A DNA stretch of 37,762 bases from Lachnospiraceae bacterium (GTDB lineage Bacteria; Bacillota; Clostridia; Lachnospirales; Lachnospiraceae), in NCBI GenBank assembly GCA_024697225.1, contig JAILGA010000034.1, positions 1 through 37,762 on the forward strand, read 5' to 3'. Below are positions 1 to 10,930 of the stretch, one piece after another (position 1 is the first letter of the stretch; every line of letters begins with the position of its first letter). A program made the translations under genes and the position numbers. The notes beneath the pieces are model-generated. The model saw only the letters and a list, made by a program, of their open reading frames with translations, ran no database searches and had not been told where the DNA came from.

Positions 1-20
1 TGACTATACCTCGCTTGCCG

Positions 21-119
21 GAACCCGCGAACGGTTCCCGCAGTATATGTATGTGCTTGCCGGGCGGCGGTGTATATCCGGACGGCCTGTCAGATGTTTA
101 AGGAACCGTCCGCGGGTTC
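21..119. repeat. Long inverted repeat just 3' of rqcH
   Basis: Two 18-bp arms at 21-38 and 102-119 are inverted copies matching at 17 of 18 positions, separated by 63 bp. The right arm runs into the rqcH stop codon (118-120). A 9-bp direct repeat (GCTTGCCGG at 13-21 and 55-63) lies inside and beside it. There is no T-tract after the dyad on the rqcH strand, so it is not a canonical intrinsic terminator, though it could protect the 3' end of the message. I see no coding frame in 1-117. Confidence 0.6.
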
Positions 120-1881
120 AGCCTGACGTAACTTCGGTAAGTTCTGCGATCCCGGGCTTTATCGCCATCGAGTAGTTCGTGTAATAGACCACGAAGCCCG
201 GCTTTGAGCCGGCTGGCTTTTTAACTTCTTTCCTGATGACGTAGTCGACCTCGACGAGGTTCTGCTCCCTGCCGGAGGAATACCAGGCGGCGGCTGCCGC
301 GGCGAGCTCGAACTCGCGGTCGGGAACCTCCTGTCCTTTCTTTATCTTGAGGATAACGTGAGAGCCGGGCATCTTTTTGGCATGGAACCACCAGTCAGCG
401 CCCTCTGCAAAACGGAATGTCAGCCTGTCGTTCTGAAGGTTGTTTTTCCCCACATAGATGTCATAACCGCCCGGAGTGACATAATGAAGAGGCTCGCTTT
501 TTTCTTCCCTTCTCTCCTTTGTCTTCGTGCCTGTTTTTTTAACATAGCCCGAGAGCACAAGCTCCTCCCTGATCTCTCTGAGGTCTCCCTCGGTCTTTGC
601 GATGGAGATGGCCTCGCCGACGCTCTCCAGATGCTCTATATCCTCCCGGGTCCTTGCAATCTGCTCATCAAGCGCCAAAGCAGTCCTCTTGAGCTTCTGA
701 TAGCGCTCGAAATACTTCCCCGCATTCTCATGCGCCGAGAGCTCGGGATCCAGGACCACTTCAACCGGCTTCCCCGTATTGTAATCCTCCAGGGTCACCT
801 TCTTTGCGCCCTGCTCCACCTGATAGCCGTAAGCCTGAAGGAGCTCGCCGCAAAGCCTCAGCCTGTCCTTTTTTTCCGTATCGGCAAGCTGCTTTTGCTG
901 CAGCGCATATTTCTTCCTGTCCCTGTCCAGCATGCCGCCCACGAGCTTCCTGAGGTCATATGATCTCTGTCGCATCCTCTCGTGCTCGTTCTTTTCACTG
1001 TAATATTCCTCCAGCGCTGTGCTCATGGAAGTACATTTTCTGACAGCGGTACCGGAAGTCCGGCCGTAGAGTGTCAGTTCAAGCGCTGCAAATTCAAGCG
1101 GTGCGCCGTCCTTATACACTATCTCCGGTGAGAACTCTCCCTTTTCAACCATCATAAACATATCCAAAAAAGCATCCGCAAAGCGCTCAAATTCTTCATC
1201 TGTCAGGGAGATTGCGGACCTGTCGGCGTCTATCCCCGCCCTGTAGCATATCTCCTGCGCCATTATGGGTGAAACTCCCATGTAGGATGTGTAGACTGCT
1301 TTGAATAACGGCATTCCGAGGCCTCTTATCGCAAGTGCAAGCGACCTTCTGTCGGCAGAAAGCGGGGATTCCTTCTCCTGCGCCGGGACGAAATAACTCC
1401 TGCCGGGAAGTACCTCCCTGACGGAACTCACGGAGGCCGGTACTCTTCTTATACTGTCGATCACATTCTCCGAGTCATCGAGAAGTATGATATTGCTGTG
1501 CTTCCCCATGAGTTCTATGACAAGAACATGGTCCTTCAGATCGCCCATCTCATCCGTGCCGCGGACCCTGAACCTCAGTATCCGCTCGAAATCAGGCTGT
1601 GTGACTGAGACCACTCTTCCGCTCATAAGATGCTTTCGTAAAAGCATGCAAAAGGCAGGAGCCGTCATCGGTCCTGCCTTGTTAGCCGTTGTCAGATATG
1701 CGAGGGGCAGTGCCGCGCTTGCTGACAAAAGGAGTCTGACCTGCTTTTTGTCGCCTGCGGGCTTTGCCGTTATGTAAAGTTCGTCGCTCTCTGTCTGTGT
1801 TATCTTGGAAATGCGGGCACCCGCAAGCTCCTCATTCAGCTCGCGGGCAAGCGCACAAACGGTTATACCGTCCAAAGCCAT
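118..1881 (-). CDS. rqcH: RqcH / NFACT family ribosome quality-control factor
   Basis: This 587-residue protein matches the NFACT/FbpA family. Bacterial RqcH binds stalled 50S subunits carrying peptidyl-tRNA and recruits tRNA-Ala to add C-terminal alanine tails that mark the chain for degradation. The order is an N-terminal NFACT-N region (about 1-270), a charged helical coiled-coil middle (about 290-440) and an NFACT-R domain (about 465-570) with the typical HYVTPGGYDIYVGKNN and WWFHAKKMPGSHVIL stretches. Glu99-Arg100 sits where family members carry the (D/E)R motif implicated in tRNA handling. The ATG overlaps the ilvE TAA by one base, so the two genes are probably co-transcribed and coupled. 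Older annotations call such proteins fibronectin-binding protein A. Length is normal for the family. Confidence 0.93.
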   Translation of the reverse strand: MALDGITVCALARELNEELAGARISKITQTESDELYITAKPAGDKKQVRLLLSASAALPLAYLTTANKAGPMTAPAFCMLLRKHLMSGRVVSVTQPDFERILRFRVRGTDEMGDLKDHVLVIELMGKHSNIILLDDSENVIDSIRRVPASVSSVREVLPGRSYFVPAQEKESPLSADRRSLALAIRGLGMPLFKAVYTSYMGVSPIMAQEICYRAGIDADRSAISLTDEEFERFADAFLDMFMMVEKGEFSPEIVYKDGAPLEFAALELTLYGRTSGTAVRKCTSMSTALEEYYSEKNEHERMRQRSYDLRKLVGGMLDRDRKKYALQQKQLADTEKKDRLRLCGELLQAYGYQVEQGAKKVTLEDYNTGKPVEVVLDPELSAHENAGKYFERYQKLKRTALALDEQIARTREDIEHLESVGEAISIAKTEGDLREIREELVLSGYVKKTGTKTKERREEKSEPLHYVTPGGYDIYVGKNNLQNDRLTFRFAEGADWWFHAKKMPGSHVILKIKKGQEVPDREFELAAAAAAWYSSGREQNLVEVDYVIRKEVKKPAGSKPGFVVYYTNYSMAIKPGIAELTEVTSG

Positions 1882-2912
1882 TATTTTATCTCGTGTATCC
1901 AGCCCTCCGGAGCTTCGATGTCGCCCATCTGAATGCCTGTGAGGGTATCGTAGAGTTTTTTGATCCCGGGGCCCATATCGTCCATTCCGCTGTCGAAATT
2001 GATCTCCTCGCCGTGGTCGTTGATCCTTCCGACGGGCGAAATGACAGCCGCTGTGCCGCAGAGGCCCATCTCGGCGAAGTCTTTCACCTCATCCATGCGG
2101 ACATAGCGCTCCTCGACGGTCATGTGCAGGTAATCCCTTGCCACATCCACTATCGATCTGCGCGTGATCGAGGGCAGGATGGAATCGGAGTGGGATCTGG
2201 GAACAACAAGATTGCCGTCCCTGCTGATGAATATCAGGTTTGCGCCACCTGTCTCCTCCACATAAGTCCTTGTGGCCGCATCCAGATAGAGGTTTTCCGC
2301 AAAGCCCTCTTCATGCGCGGTAACGATGGCGTGAAGGCTCATTGCATAGTTCAGTCCGGCCTTGATATTGCCGGTTCCGTGCGGTGCCGCCCTGTCAAAA
2401 TCACTCACCTTGATGACGATGGGCTTGGCGCCGCCCTTGAAATAGGGACCCACAGGCGTGACGAATACCCTGAACTGATATTCATCGGCGGGCTTGACGC
2501 CGATTACATCGCCCGTTGCGAACATGACGGGTCTCACATAGAGTGATGCACCGCTGCCGTGAGGGGGCACCCAGTCAGCATTGGCGCGGACAGTCTTCTC
2601 GACGGCATCAATAAATCTGTCCTCGGGGAAGGGCGGCATCTCCAGCCTCTTTGCGGAATCGACCATCCTCTTTGCGTTCTGGTCGGGTCTGAAGGTGACG
2701 ATACGGCCATCTGCCGTCGTATAGGCCTTAAGTCCCTCAAAGCACTCCTGAGCGTAGTGAAGGACGCCCGAATCCTCGCTGAGTACGACAGTGGCGTCAT
2801 CGGTGATCTTACCGGCATCCCACTTGCCATTCCTAAAGTTTGATACGTAGCGCTTATCCGTTTTGATATACGAAAAGCCCAGATTTCCCCAGTCAAGTTC
2901 TTTTTTGCTCAT
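1881..2912 (-). CDS. ilvE: Branched-chain amino-acid aminotransferase
   Basis: This 343-residue fold-type IV PLP enzyme transfers the amino group between glutamate and the 2-oxo acids of leucine, isoleucine and valine, the last step of their synthesis. The PLP lysine is Lys184 in GTGNIKAGLNYA, and the family stretches HYAQECFEGLKAY and YVEETGGANLIF are intact. Length and features fit the eukaryote-like BCAT II group common in Clostridia. The ATG at 2912 is preceded by GGAGGAAAAGATT, a strong ribosome site. A sigma-A-type promoter lies 36-60 bp upstream, so the gene can be expressed independently of the leuC transcript that enters from upstream. rqcH follows with a 1-nt overlap. Confidence 0.95.
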   Translation of the reverse strand: MSKKELDWGNLGFSYIKTDKRYVSNFRNGKWDAGKITDDATVVLSEDSGVLHYAQECFEGLKAYTTADGRIVTFRPDQNAKRMVDSAKRLEMPPFPEDRFIDAVEKTVRANADWVPPHGSGASLYVRPVMFATGDVIGVKPADEYQFRVFVTPVGPYFKGGAKPIVIKVSDFDRAAPHGTGNIKAGLNYAMSLHAIVTAHEEGFAENLYLDAATRTYVEETGGANLIFISRDGNLVVPRSHSDSILPSITRRSIVDVARDYLHMTVEERYVRMDEVKDFAEMGLCGTAAVISPVGRINDHGEEINFDSGMDDMGPGIKKLYDTLTGIQMGDIEAPEGWIHEIK

Positions 2913-2948
2913 AATCTTTTCCTCCGAATCAGCAAAAACGCTTCACCT

Positions 2949-2976
2949 ATTATAGTACAAATGACCTCAAAGTCAA
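2949..2976 (-). promoter_or_regulatory. ilvE promoter overlapping the leuC stop
   Basis: On the minus strand TTGACT (2976-2971) is followed by a 16-bp spacer and a perfect TATAAT (2954-2949), 36 bp before the ilvE ATG. The TGA of the -35 box is the leuC stop codon (2975-2973). No terminator separates leuC from ilvE, so ilvE may receive both read-through and its own initiation. Confidence 0.8.
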
Positions 2977-4235
2977 GGATTCGGCGCCTGTATCCTGCCT
3001 GCGACGGCGCTCTCGGCCGCTACCGCGGGCGATGCGAGATAGATTTCCGAATCTGTGGCGCCCATTCTCCCTACAAAATTCCTGTTTGTGGTCGATATGC
3101 ATTTCTCGCCCGATGCAAGGATACCCATATAGCCCCCGAGGCACGGTCCGCAGGTAGGTGTACTCACCACCCCGCCGGCCTCTATAAATATCCTCAAGAG
3201 CCCTTCTTCCATGGCCTGCAGATATATTTTCTGCGTCGCGGGTATTACTATGAGGCGCACGCCCTTTGCCACATGCCTGCCCTTAAGCACCTTTGCCGCG
3301 ATGCGCAGGTCGTCGAGCCTTCCGTTGGTGCAGGAGCCTATGACAGCCTGATCGATCGCTATGTCTCCCGCCTGTGACACGGGCTTTGCATTCTCGGGCA
3401 GATGAGGAAACGATACCGTGGGCTCGAGAGTGTTAAGATCGATGGTTATGGTCTCGTCATATACAGCGTCATCATCGGCGGAGTATGCCTCCCATTCCTT
3501 ACCGGATGCATGTTCCGCAAGATATTCCTTTGTCCTGTCATCCACGGGGAAAATTCCGTTCTTTGCGCCGGCTTCGATCGCCATATTGGCTATGGTGAAG
3601 CGGTCGTCCATGGTGAGGCTTGCTATCCCGTCACCCGTAAACTCAAGGGACTTGTACAGTGCGCCGTCCACGCCGATCCTGCCGATCAGATGCAGTATCA
3701 CATCCTTGCCGGAGACCCAGGGCTTAAACTTCCCGGTGATGATCACCTTTATTGCAGCGGGAACCTTGAACCACGCCTTTCCGGTGGCCATACCGGCGGC
3801 CATATCGGTAGATCCCACGCCTGTTGAAAAAGCGCCCAGGGCACCGTAGGTGCAGGTATGCGAGTCGGCGCCTATAATGCAGTCCCCCGGGAGTGTCAGT
3901 CCGCTCTCGGGAAGGAGCGCATGCTCGATGCCCATCTCGCCTACTTCGAAATAATTCTCTATATCATGCTTCTTTGCAAACTCACGGACGCACTTGCAGT
4001 GCTCCGCTGACTTTATATCCTTGTTCGGCACGAAGTGATCGGGCACAAGCGCTATCTTTGTCCTGTCGAATACACCGCTCTTCGAAAACTTTTCCATCTC
4101 CTTTATGGCGACGGGACTTGTGATATCGTTGCCAAGCACCAGATCGAGGGTCGCTTCGATCAGATCTCCCGCCTTGACCTCCGGAAGTCCCGCATGCTTT
4201 GCCAGTATCTTCTGACTCATTGTCATTCCGCTCAT
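2973..4235 (-). CDS. leuC: 3-isopropylmalate dehydratase, large subunit
   Basis: This 420-residue aconitase-superfamily protein is the large, Fe-S-bearing subunit of isopropylmalate isomerase in leucine synthesis; it works with LeuD (10931-11425). The three [4Fe-4S] ligands are Cys302 (GSCTNGR), Cys362 and Cys365 (TCGPCLGG), and substrate-loop sequence [15 protein letters not shown] is present. The length and the split small subunit match the archaeal/anaerobe LeuC-HacA type. Homoaconitase is the main alternative, but the ilvN-ilvC-ilvE setting argues for leucine. GGAGGAAATAGA before the ATG supports the first of three nearby Met codons, and ATGA overlap with the upstream membrane-protein gene implies coupled translation. 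leuD is not adjacent, which is unusual. Confidence 0.92.
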   Translation of the reverse strand: MSGMTMSQKILAKHAGLPEVKAGDLIEATLDLVLGNDITSPVAIKEMEKFSKSGVFDRTKIALVPDHFVPNKDIKSAEHCKCVREFAKKHDIENYFEVGEMGIEHALLPESGLTLPGDCIIGADSHTCTYGALGAFSTGVGSTDMAAGMATGKAWFKVPAAIKVIITGKFKPWVSGKDVILHLIGRIGVDGALYKSLEFTGDGIASLTMDDRFTIANMAIEAGAKNGIFPVDDRTKEYLAEHASGKEWEAYSADDDAVYDETITIDLNTLEPTVSFPHLPENAKPVSQAGDIAIDQAVIGSCTNGRLDDLRIAAKVLKGRHVAKGVRLIVIPATQKIYLQAMEEGLLRIFIEAGGVVSTPTCGPCLGGYMGILASGEKCISTTNRNFVGRMGATDSEIYLASPAVAAESAVAGRIQAPNP

Positions 4236-6712
4236 TCTATTTCCTCCGTACTCTTTTTGTTAACAGTATCCAGAGCCATAAGTGATCTGCGGCCACTGCT
4301 TAATTGTATACCATTTGAAGAATTATTCAATCTGTACATGAAAATGTAGGCTGCAAGCAGCATTATCGCAAATACCTCGAGAATTATGCCGCCTGTTCTG
4401 CCGGCAGGCCTGTAGTTCACCCGTATCTCATGAACTCCCGCCGGCACGCGGACGGCCATGAGACCATAATCCGCCTTTATGATCTGTGTCTTCTTTCCGT
4501 CCACCTTCGCGGTAAACCCTTTTGAGGCCGGTACGGAGAAGAATACCAGATTCTCGGCGGGAAGATCGGATGTCGTAGCCGAAAAGCCCCGCGTATCCGG
4601 CTCAAATGAGGTACATGCGCTCTCACGTCTCCTCGCACATTCCATTGCAAAATAGTCATCGGACATTATCATCGAATACTCAGCATCGGGAAGTTCTTCG
4701 AGAATGTCGTCAAATCCGTCCGCGTCTTCATCGTCTAAAATGATGGCCCTGACAAGCAGCTGATCGGCATCTGCCTTATCAAGCAGGTCAAAATCGGACC
4801 TGCGCACATAGTTATCAAAAGTGAAGCCCATGGGGATATAATTCGTATTTCTGTAGATGGCAAAATCGTTCTGGTAATCGACCGCATAATAGCCGGGTAT
4901 GCCCCGGTTCTGCGAGAATTCGCCGCTGTCGTTTATCACCGCGTTCTCAAGGTAATACTGAACGGAGAGTATTGCCCGCAGTCCTTCCCTGTCCAGCGGC
5001 GGATCGGACTCAACCCCTCTGTTGATATCGGCCGCGCCCTCATAGAAATCAAAGATCTCCGCCGGTATTGTACTTAAGAAGCAGTGTATGGTAGGTATCC
5101 CCCATGCCATCTCATAATTGGTCGAGGTGGAATCCGTCTCTATCCTGTAAAAGCCCTCTCCCGAAAGCTCCGGTCTGCTGTCCAGCATCTGTTTTTTCCA
5201 CTCGGTCATGCCGAAATCATTGATCAGACTGGCTCCGTTTATCAGCACCACATATGTGCTGATAAAGCAGCACAGAACCGTACCGGCAAACAGCAGTATT
5301 TTCCTGATCTTTCGTCTGTTCACGAAATATATGATGGTCACTATCAGAGCACTCATGAAAGCAGTACCCTTGACCTGCCTCCAGAACAGATCCGAATTGT
5401 CGGTCATATTGAGATAGACCAGCTCGCCGTTACTGTTCGTGGACGGCAGGAGAGCCACGCAGAGCATGAACATGAACAGTCCCAGGGATGAGATCACCCC
5501 GATCTTCCATTCCCTGTCCCTGCCGCGCTCGATCTCCTGCGCTGTGATGACCGCCATAAAGGTCAGCGGCAGGTAGAACCATCTGGCGTAATACTGCTTG
5601 TTAAAGAGCGAGAATGCAGCATTCAGGAAAGGCACCATGGCGATCACGGCACATATGATCAGCAGGGTTTTTCTCCAGTCTCTCCTGCCCTTCTTTGACA
5701 CAAAAAAGGCGACGACGCCCGAGATGCCAAACATCGGCAGATATGCTGCAAGAGAAGAGTTTCTGATCGCTCCCGTGTAGAAAAGCGTGCCTTTCCCGAT
5801 GATATCCGGGATCATGGCCAGACTTTTTAAGATCGCGTACGGAAGCTTCATGCTCTCATATACCAGGACTTCATACCCGGTGAGCACCTGTGAAATCCTT
5901 GCATTACCGGAGACGCCAAAATACGCCTGGGCGAGGAAAAAGCCCGCGAGCATAAGTCCAAGCGCGCCGCCCGCAAGCGCTCTTACAAACCTCGTTATTA
6001 TCACATTCCTCGGGTTTCCGCGCACATAGCGGACCAGGAAATACAGGATAAGAAAGAGTATCTGACCAAAGAAGAAATAATAGTTGATCACACTCATAAG
6101 TGCCACGGTCAGAGAGAATCTGACAAACCTCCCGCCGGAGAGTTCAAAGGGTTCACCGTTCTTCCCCTTGTCAAAAGCCATCAGATCATCAAAGGTCAGG
6201 AGCAGGAGCGGGAAAAAGGCAATTACGTCAGCGAAATGCTGAAATACAATATTGCAGGCCTGAAAGCCCGAGAAAGTATAAAGAAGCGCGCCCGTCAGAA
6301 GGGGCAGCGGCTGTCTCACATATCTTCTGAAATACAGAGTCGAGGTGAGCATGGCGATGCCGAATTTGAGCGCCATGATAAAAGGCATTATATACGGGAT
6401 CGAATTTTCGGGGAAGGGTATGGTAAGCCAGAAGAACGGACTGCCGAATAGATAGAAGGCAAAATCGCCTATCATCGAACCGCCCAGATCCAGGTTCCAG
6501 TTCCAGAACAGTTCCCCGTTTCTCACCGCCCGGTGCGCAAGGATATAAAACGGCACCTGCTGTACATTGTAGTCGCCGTAGTAGAAAAACAGTCCCCCGT
6601 GCTTTATGATGAGCGGCAGGACACAGACAATATACAGAACAAAACCGAGGGAAAATGCCGTTATCAGCACTTTCCCCCGGGATTCTCCGGTTTTTTGCAC
6701 ACCAGCTGTCAA
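4232..6712 (-). CDS. YfhO-family polytopic membrane protein (GT-C-like)
   Basis: This 826-residue protein has about a dozen hydrophobic helices through residue ~490, a long extracytoplasmic segment (~500-780) with the pattern [17 protein letters not shown], and one last helix near the C-terminus. This is the layout of the YfhO family, thought to be GT-C-type glycosyltransferases that decorate teichoic or lipoteichoic acids or polysaccharides using lipid-linked sugars. The early acidic motif [11 protein letters not shown] is where GT-C enzymes carry catalytic acids. The likely start is TTG, 11 nt after the ilvC stop, because the next ATG lies far inside; the ribosome site is weak and a GTG a few codons later is possible. 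It sits inside the ilv-leu operon and overlaps leuC by 4 nt. Confidence 0.8.
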   Translation of the reverse strand: MTAGVQKTGESRGKVLITAFSLGFVLYIVCVLPLIIKHGGLFFYYGDYNVQQVPFYILAHRAVRNGELFWNWNLDLGGSMIGDFAFYLFGSPFFWLTIPFPENSIPYIMPFIMALKFGIAMLTSTLYFRRYVRQPLPLLTGALLYTFSGFQACNIVFQHFADVIAFFPLLLLTFDDLMAFDKGKNGEPFELSGGRFVRFSLTVALMSVINYYFFFGQILFLILYFLVRYVRGNPRNVIITRFVRALAGGALGLMLAGFFLAQAYFGVSGNARISQVLTGYEVLVYESMKLPYAILKSLAMIPDIIGKGTLFYTGAIRNSSLAAYLPMFGISGVVAFFVSKKGRRDWRKTLLIICAVIAMVPFLNAAFSLFNKQYYARWFYLPLTFMAVITAQEIERGRDREWKIGVISSLGLFMFMLCVALLPSTNSNGELVYLNMTDNSDLFWRQVKGTAFMSALIVTIIYFVNRRKIRKILLFAGTVLCCFISTYVVLINGASLINDFGMTEWKKQMLDSRPELSGEGFYRIETDSTSTNYEMAWGIPTIHCFLSTIPAEIFDFYEGAADINRGVESDPPLDREGLRAILSVQYYLENAVINDSGEFSQNRGIPGYYAVDYQNDFAIYRNTNYIPMGFTFDNYVRRSDFDLLDKADADQLLVRAIILDDEDADGFDDILEELPDAEYSMIMSDDYFAMECARRRESACTSFEPDTRGFSATTSDLPAENLVFFSVPASKGFTAKVDGKKTQIIKADYGLMAVRVPAGVHEIRVNYRPAGRTGGIILEVFAIMLLAAYIFMYRLNNSSNGIQLSSGRRSLMALDTVNKKSTEEIE

Positions 6713-6722
6713 GGCAGCCGTA

Positions 6723-7769
<1,047 letters not shown>

Positions 7770-7778
7770 TTAAAAGAT

Positions 7779-8276
7779 TTATAAATAAACTACTTTATCA
7801 ACACCTCTTGCGAGACCGGCTATGCCGGTCCTTGCCAGTTCCAGTATCTCAAGTCCGTCGAGCATCTTGAGAAAGGCCTCTATCTTGCTCTGGGTACCCG
7901 TGATCTCGATGATCATGCTCTCAAGACCCACGTCCACCATGTGTCCCCTGAACATATCGACTATAGTCACAAGATTGAGTCTGTCGGCCGCCCCCGCTCT
8001 CACCTTTACAAGGCAGAGTTCCCTGTATACGCTGTCGTCGGGGTCAAGCTCCCTTATATCCCTCACGTCCTCAAGCTTTGCGACCTGCTTTTCTATCTGG
8101 TCGAGGATATCGTCATCTCCGGAGGTCACTATGGTTATCCTTGTAAACCTTGGATCGGCCGTGACACCGGCAGTTATGCTCTCGATATTGTAGCCGCGTC
8201 TGGAAAAAAGCCCCGCTATGCGTGACAGCACGCCCGAAGTATTATCCACCAGCAGCTGAAAAACTTTTCTGTGCAT
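7779..8276 (-). CDS. ilvN: Acetolactate synthase, regulatory subunit
   Basis: This 165-residue protein is the small subunit of acetohydroxyacid synthase. It has an N-terminal ACT domain (about 3-75, FQLLVDNTSGVLSRIAGLF then GYNIESI) that binds valine for feedback inhibition, and the usual C-terminal half ending in GLARGVDKVVYL. It activates the catalytic subunit IlvB, which is normally the gene just upstream but is absent here; the next gene upstream is an unrelated membrane protein. The ATG is preceded by AGGAGAGATCAACTG. A promoter 39-67 bp upstream makes this the first gene of the ilvN-ilvC-yfhO-leuC unit. Confidence 0.93.
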   Translation of the reverse strand: MHRKVFQLLVDNTSGVLSRIAGLFSRRGYNIESITAGVTADPRFTRITIVTSGDDDILDQIEKQVAKLEDVRDIRELDPDDSVYRELCLVKVRAGAADRLNLVTIVDMFRGHMVDVGLESMIIEITGTQSKIEAFLKMLDGLEILELARTGIAGLARGVDKVVYL

Positions 8277-8314
8277 CAGTTGATCTCTCCTGTGTCTAAA
8301 CGAACTGAACAGAT

Positions 8315-8343
8315 ATTATATACCCGCGGCCGACTCAGCGCAA
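8315..8343 (-). promoter_or_regulatory. Promoter of the ilvN-ilvC operon
   Basis: On the minus strand TTGCGC (8343-8338), a 17-bp spacer and a perfect TATAAT (8320-8315) lie ahead of ilvN. The predicted start near 8308 leaves only about 30 nt of leader, so there is no room for a T-box or peptide attenuator; control would have to be by a repressor or elsewhere. Confidence 0.65.
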
Positions 8344-8346
8344 GGG

Positions 8347-9840
8347 TTATTCGGAAGTATCCGCGCCCTCTTCTCCCCGGGTCTCAGGCAGTTCATATTC
8401 CCCGCCGGGTAACGGCTTATCTTCTTTTTTGCGGGTCTCCTCCCCGGCTATGTGCAACTGCCCTGCACCGTCATCGGCCCTCTTTTCGTTTCCGGAAGTC
8501 TGTACGGTCCTGCCCTTCTTCTCGCCGAATTTGAAGATTCTCCGCCATATCGAAGTCGGATGTCTGACATTGTACAGATCCCAGTCGGCGTCCTTTTTCA
8601 TGACCACCTTATTCTTCCGGATGTAAGCCGCATCTCCGTAGATCATGGTATCCACCGGAAGACCTTTCGCGGCGAGCAGATGATCCTGGATACGCGATAT
8701 CAGCGCATAAATGACCGCAAAAAGCGGCACGCCGAGTATCCATCCCGCAATGCCCAATATATTTCCGAAAAACAGCACCGCGAAAATGACCCAGAAAGCC
8801 GAGAGCCCAGTCGAATTTCCCAGGATCTTCGGTCCCAGGATATTTCCGTCGATCTGCTGCAGCACTACAACAAACAGCAGGAAAATGACCGCGCCCAGCG
8901 GATCTATCAGAAGCAGCAGTATAAATGTGAATATCTCGCCGATATAAGGGCCGAAGAAAGGTATAATGTTCGTCACGCCCACGATCATGGCCATCAGGAC
9001 GGGATACGGTGTCTTCAGGATAAGAGCACCCAGATAGCACAATATACCGATTATCAGTGAGTCAACAAGCTTCCCCACGATAAAGCCCGAAAAAGTGTAA
9101 TGAGTATATCTGAAGCCCGCCACCAGCTCGTTGGCAAAATCCTCTTTGAAGAGCGCATACGCCATCTTCTTTGCGCCAGATTTAAATTTCTCCTTGCCGT
9201 TTAAGAGGTAGATTGCGATTATCATGCCGATGACAAAATTGAACACCCCGCCTATAAAGGCCACGACGCTCAATGACAGCCTTCTCAACATCACCGTGGC
9301 CTGAGGTATGAGTGTATCGTTGACAAAGCCGTTCAGCCAGGACCACACCTGATCCATATAGGAATTTATGGTCGATGCCATCTCGGGATGATCCGCAAGA
9401 TATGTGTTTGTAAACCGGGTGAAATTGGCCACGTAGGCCGGGAAATTGCGCAATATGTTCTGGATGCTTTTGATGAGCTGCGGGATGATGATCATCAGAA
9501 ACGCATAGACAACGAAAACGAAAAGGAGCATCGTGAGCACGATACAGATCCGCCGCACTCTGGATCTGGTCCGCGATGCCTCCGCCGAATGCAGATCAAT
9601 GCCTTTTTTAACATAATAAGGAGCAAAGAGACGTTTTTCAAAGAAGTGCACCACCGGCTCAAGGATGTACGCGATGACAACCCCATAGATCACGGGCATC
9701 AGCGACTTCATAACCGATGTGATCCCCGAGATCACTCTTGATCCGTGGAAAAGCAAGTAATAAAAGACCAGCAGCAGCGCCACCGTGACAAAGGCGGTGA
9801 TCCCCCATCTTATCTGGTTTTTATCCGGTTTCCACTTCAT
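8347..9840 (-). CDS. AI-2E family (PerM/UPF0118-type) transporter
   Basis: This 497-residue protein has about seven or eight membrane helices between residues ~12 and ~405 and the family signature in VTNIIPFFGPYIGEI and QQIDGNILGPKILGNSTGLSAFWVI. The AI-2E exporter-like family includes autoinducer-2 exporter TqsA and Na+/H+ antiporters, so the substrate cannot be read from sequence. A long amphipathic segment after helix 3 (about 120-200) is typical. The C-terminal ~90 residues are charged, low in complexity and cytoplasmic (EEKGRTVQTSGNEKRADD-like). The ATG overlaps the stop of the upstream glycosyltransferase as ATGA, so the pair is translationally coupled. Confidence 0.85.
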   Translation of the reverse strand: MKWKPDKNQIRWGITAFVTVALLLVFYYLLFHGSRVISGITSVMKSLMPVIYGVVIAYILEPVVHFFEKRLFAPYYVKKGIDLHSAEASRTRSRVRRICIVLTMLLFVFVVYAFLMIIIPQLIKSIQNILRNFPAYVANFTRFTNTYLADHPEMASTINSYMDQVWSWLNGFVNDTLIPQATVMLRRLSLSVVAFIGGVFNFVIGMIIAIYLLNGKEKFKSGAKKMAYALFKEDFANELVAGFRYTHYTFSGFIVGKLVDSLIIGILCYLGALILKTPYPVLMAMIVGVTNIIPFFGPYIGEIFTFILLLLIDPLGAVIFLLFVVVLQQIDGNILGPKILGNSTGLSAFWVIFAVLFFGNILGIAGWILGVPLFAVIYALISRIQDHLLAAKGLPVDTMIYGDAAYIRKNKVVMKKDADWDLYNVRHPTSIWRRIFKFGEKKGRTVQTSGNEKRADDGAGQLHIAGEETRKKEDKPLPGGEYELPETRGEEGADTSE

Positions 9841-10892
9841 ATCGTCACACCGTGTCTGTCGGTGAGGAGCGGATCATCGCCCTCATCACCCAGATAATCC
9901 GACACTATGAACCTTGGCCGCCTCTTTGTCTCAAGATATATCTTTCCCGTATACTCGCCGATTATCCCGAGAGATATCATTATGAGTCCGCCTATGGCCC
10001 ACACCGAAAGGACGGTCGTCGTCCAACCCGGGATAGTGTGGCCGGTGAAATACCTCACAAGCGAGTATATGAGAACTATGATGCTCACAAAGAATATCCC
10101 GAAGCCCAGGCCTGTTATCATTCTGATGGGTCGGACGGAGAGAGATGTGATGCCCTCTGCGGCGAAATGCAGCATCTTCGACAGAGGATATTTGCTCTTG
10201 CCGGCAAAACGTTCATGCCGCTCATATGTGACCACAGCAGAAGGAAAGCCCACTAACGGAACCAGGCCGCGCAAAAACAGATTGACCTCGCCAAACTGCA
10301 TAAGCGCCTCAAGCGCCCTTGCACTCATCAGCCTGCAGTCCGCGTGGTTATATACCGTGCCGGCGCCCATCCTGTCCATAAATCTGTAGAAACATTCCGC
10401 AGTCGTTCTCTTAAAGAACGTGTCTGTATTCCTGTCCGAGCGCACTCCGTATACCACATCGGCGCCCTCTTTGTATTTTCCCACCATCTTCTCGATGACG
10501 CCGATGTCGTCCTGCAGATCGGCGTCCATCGAAATGGTGATATCGCAGATACGCGCCGCCGCAAAGATGCCAGCGGTCAGAGCGTTCTGATGCCCGCTGT
10601 TCCTCGAGAGACACAGTCCCTGAAACAGCGGATCGTCCTCATGGAGTTTCTTTATCAGACTCCAGGTGCCGTCCGTGGATCCGTCATTGACAAAGAGAAT
10701 GCGGCTCTCCCCGGAAATTAACGATCTGCTTATCAGATCCTTCATGACGTCCTTCAATCTCGACGAAGTCTCAGGAAGCACCTCCTCCTCATTAAAGCAG
10801 GGCAGCACCACAAAAAGCCTGGGACTGGTCTTTTCCCCCGGCATATGCGCCATTTCAGGGCCGCTTTCTTTTTCCGGTGATATATGCTTCAT
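9837..10892 (-). CDS. GtrB/DPM1-like family 2 glycosyltransferase
   Basis: This 351-residue enzyme has a GT-A domain (about 26-250) with the start VVLPCFNEEEVLPET, the nucleotide motif FVNDGSTDGTW and the DxD-like SMDADLQDD. Two C-terminal helices (about 262-285 and 297-322) follow, ending in GEYTGKIYLETKRRPRF. That pattern is the undecaprenyl-phosphate sugar transferase family (GtrB, ArnC, YkcC), which loads glucose or a related sugar on the lipid carrier at the cytoplasmic face. It is coupled with the AI-2E gene downstream and follows leuD by 38 bp. The YfhO-like protein encoded nearby is a plausible user of lipid-linked sugar; this pairing is inference. Met14 and Met17 are alternative starts, since the ribosome site before Met1 is weak. 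Confidence 0.88.
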   Translation of the reverse strand: MKHISPEKESGPEMAHMPGEKTSPRLFVVLPCFNEEEVLPETSSRLKDVMKDLISRSLISGESRILFVNDGSTDGTWSLIKKLHEDDPLFQGLCLSRNSGHQNALTAGIFAAARICDITISMDADLQDDIGVIEKMVGKYKEGADVVYGVRSDRNTDTFFKRTTAECFYRFMDRMGAGTVYNHADCRLMSARALEALMQFGEVNLFLRGLVPLVGFPSAVVTYERHERFAGKSKYPLSKMLHFAAEGITSLSVRPIRMITGLGFGIFFVSIIVLIYSLVRYFTGHTIPGWTTTVLSVWAIGGLIMISLGIIGEYTGKIYLETKRRPRFIVSDYLGDEGDDPLLTDRHGVTI

Positions 10893-10930
10893 CTCGGGAC
10901 AGCTTACCTTTATCCGCCTGACTCTTCGGA

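Noticed and set aside
2973..4235. Homoaconitase (HacA) for LeuC
   Set aside because: The ilvN-ilvC-ilvE context and a typical Clostridia LeuD in the window make leucine synthesis more likely.
8277..8346. T-box or attenuator ahead of ilvN
   Set aside because: The promoter leaves about 30 nt of leader, too short for either, and no antiterminator pairing is visible.
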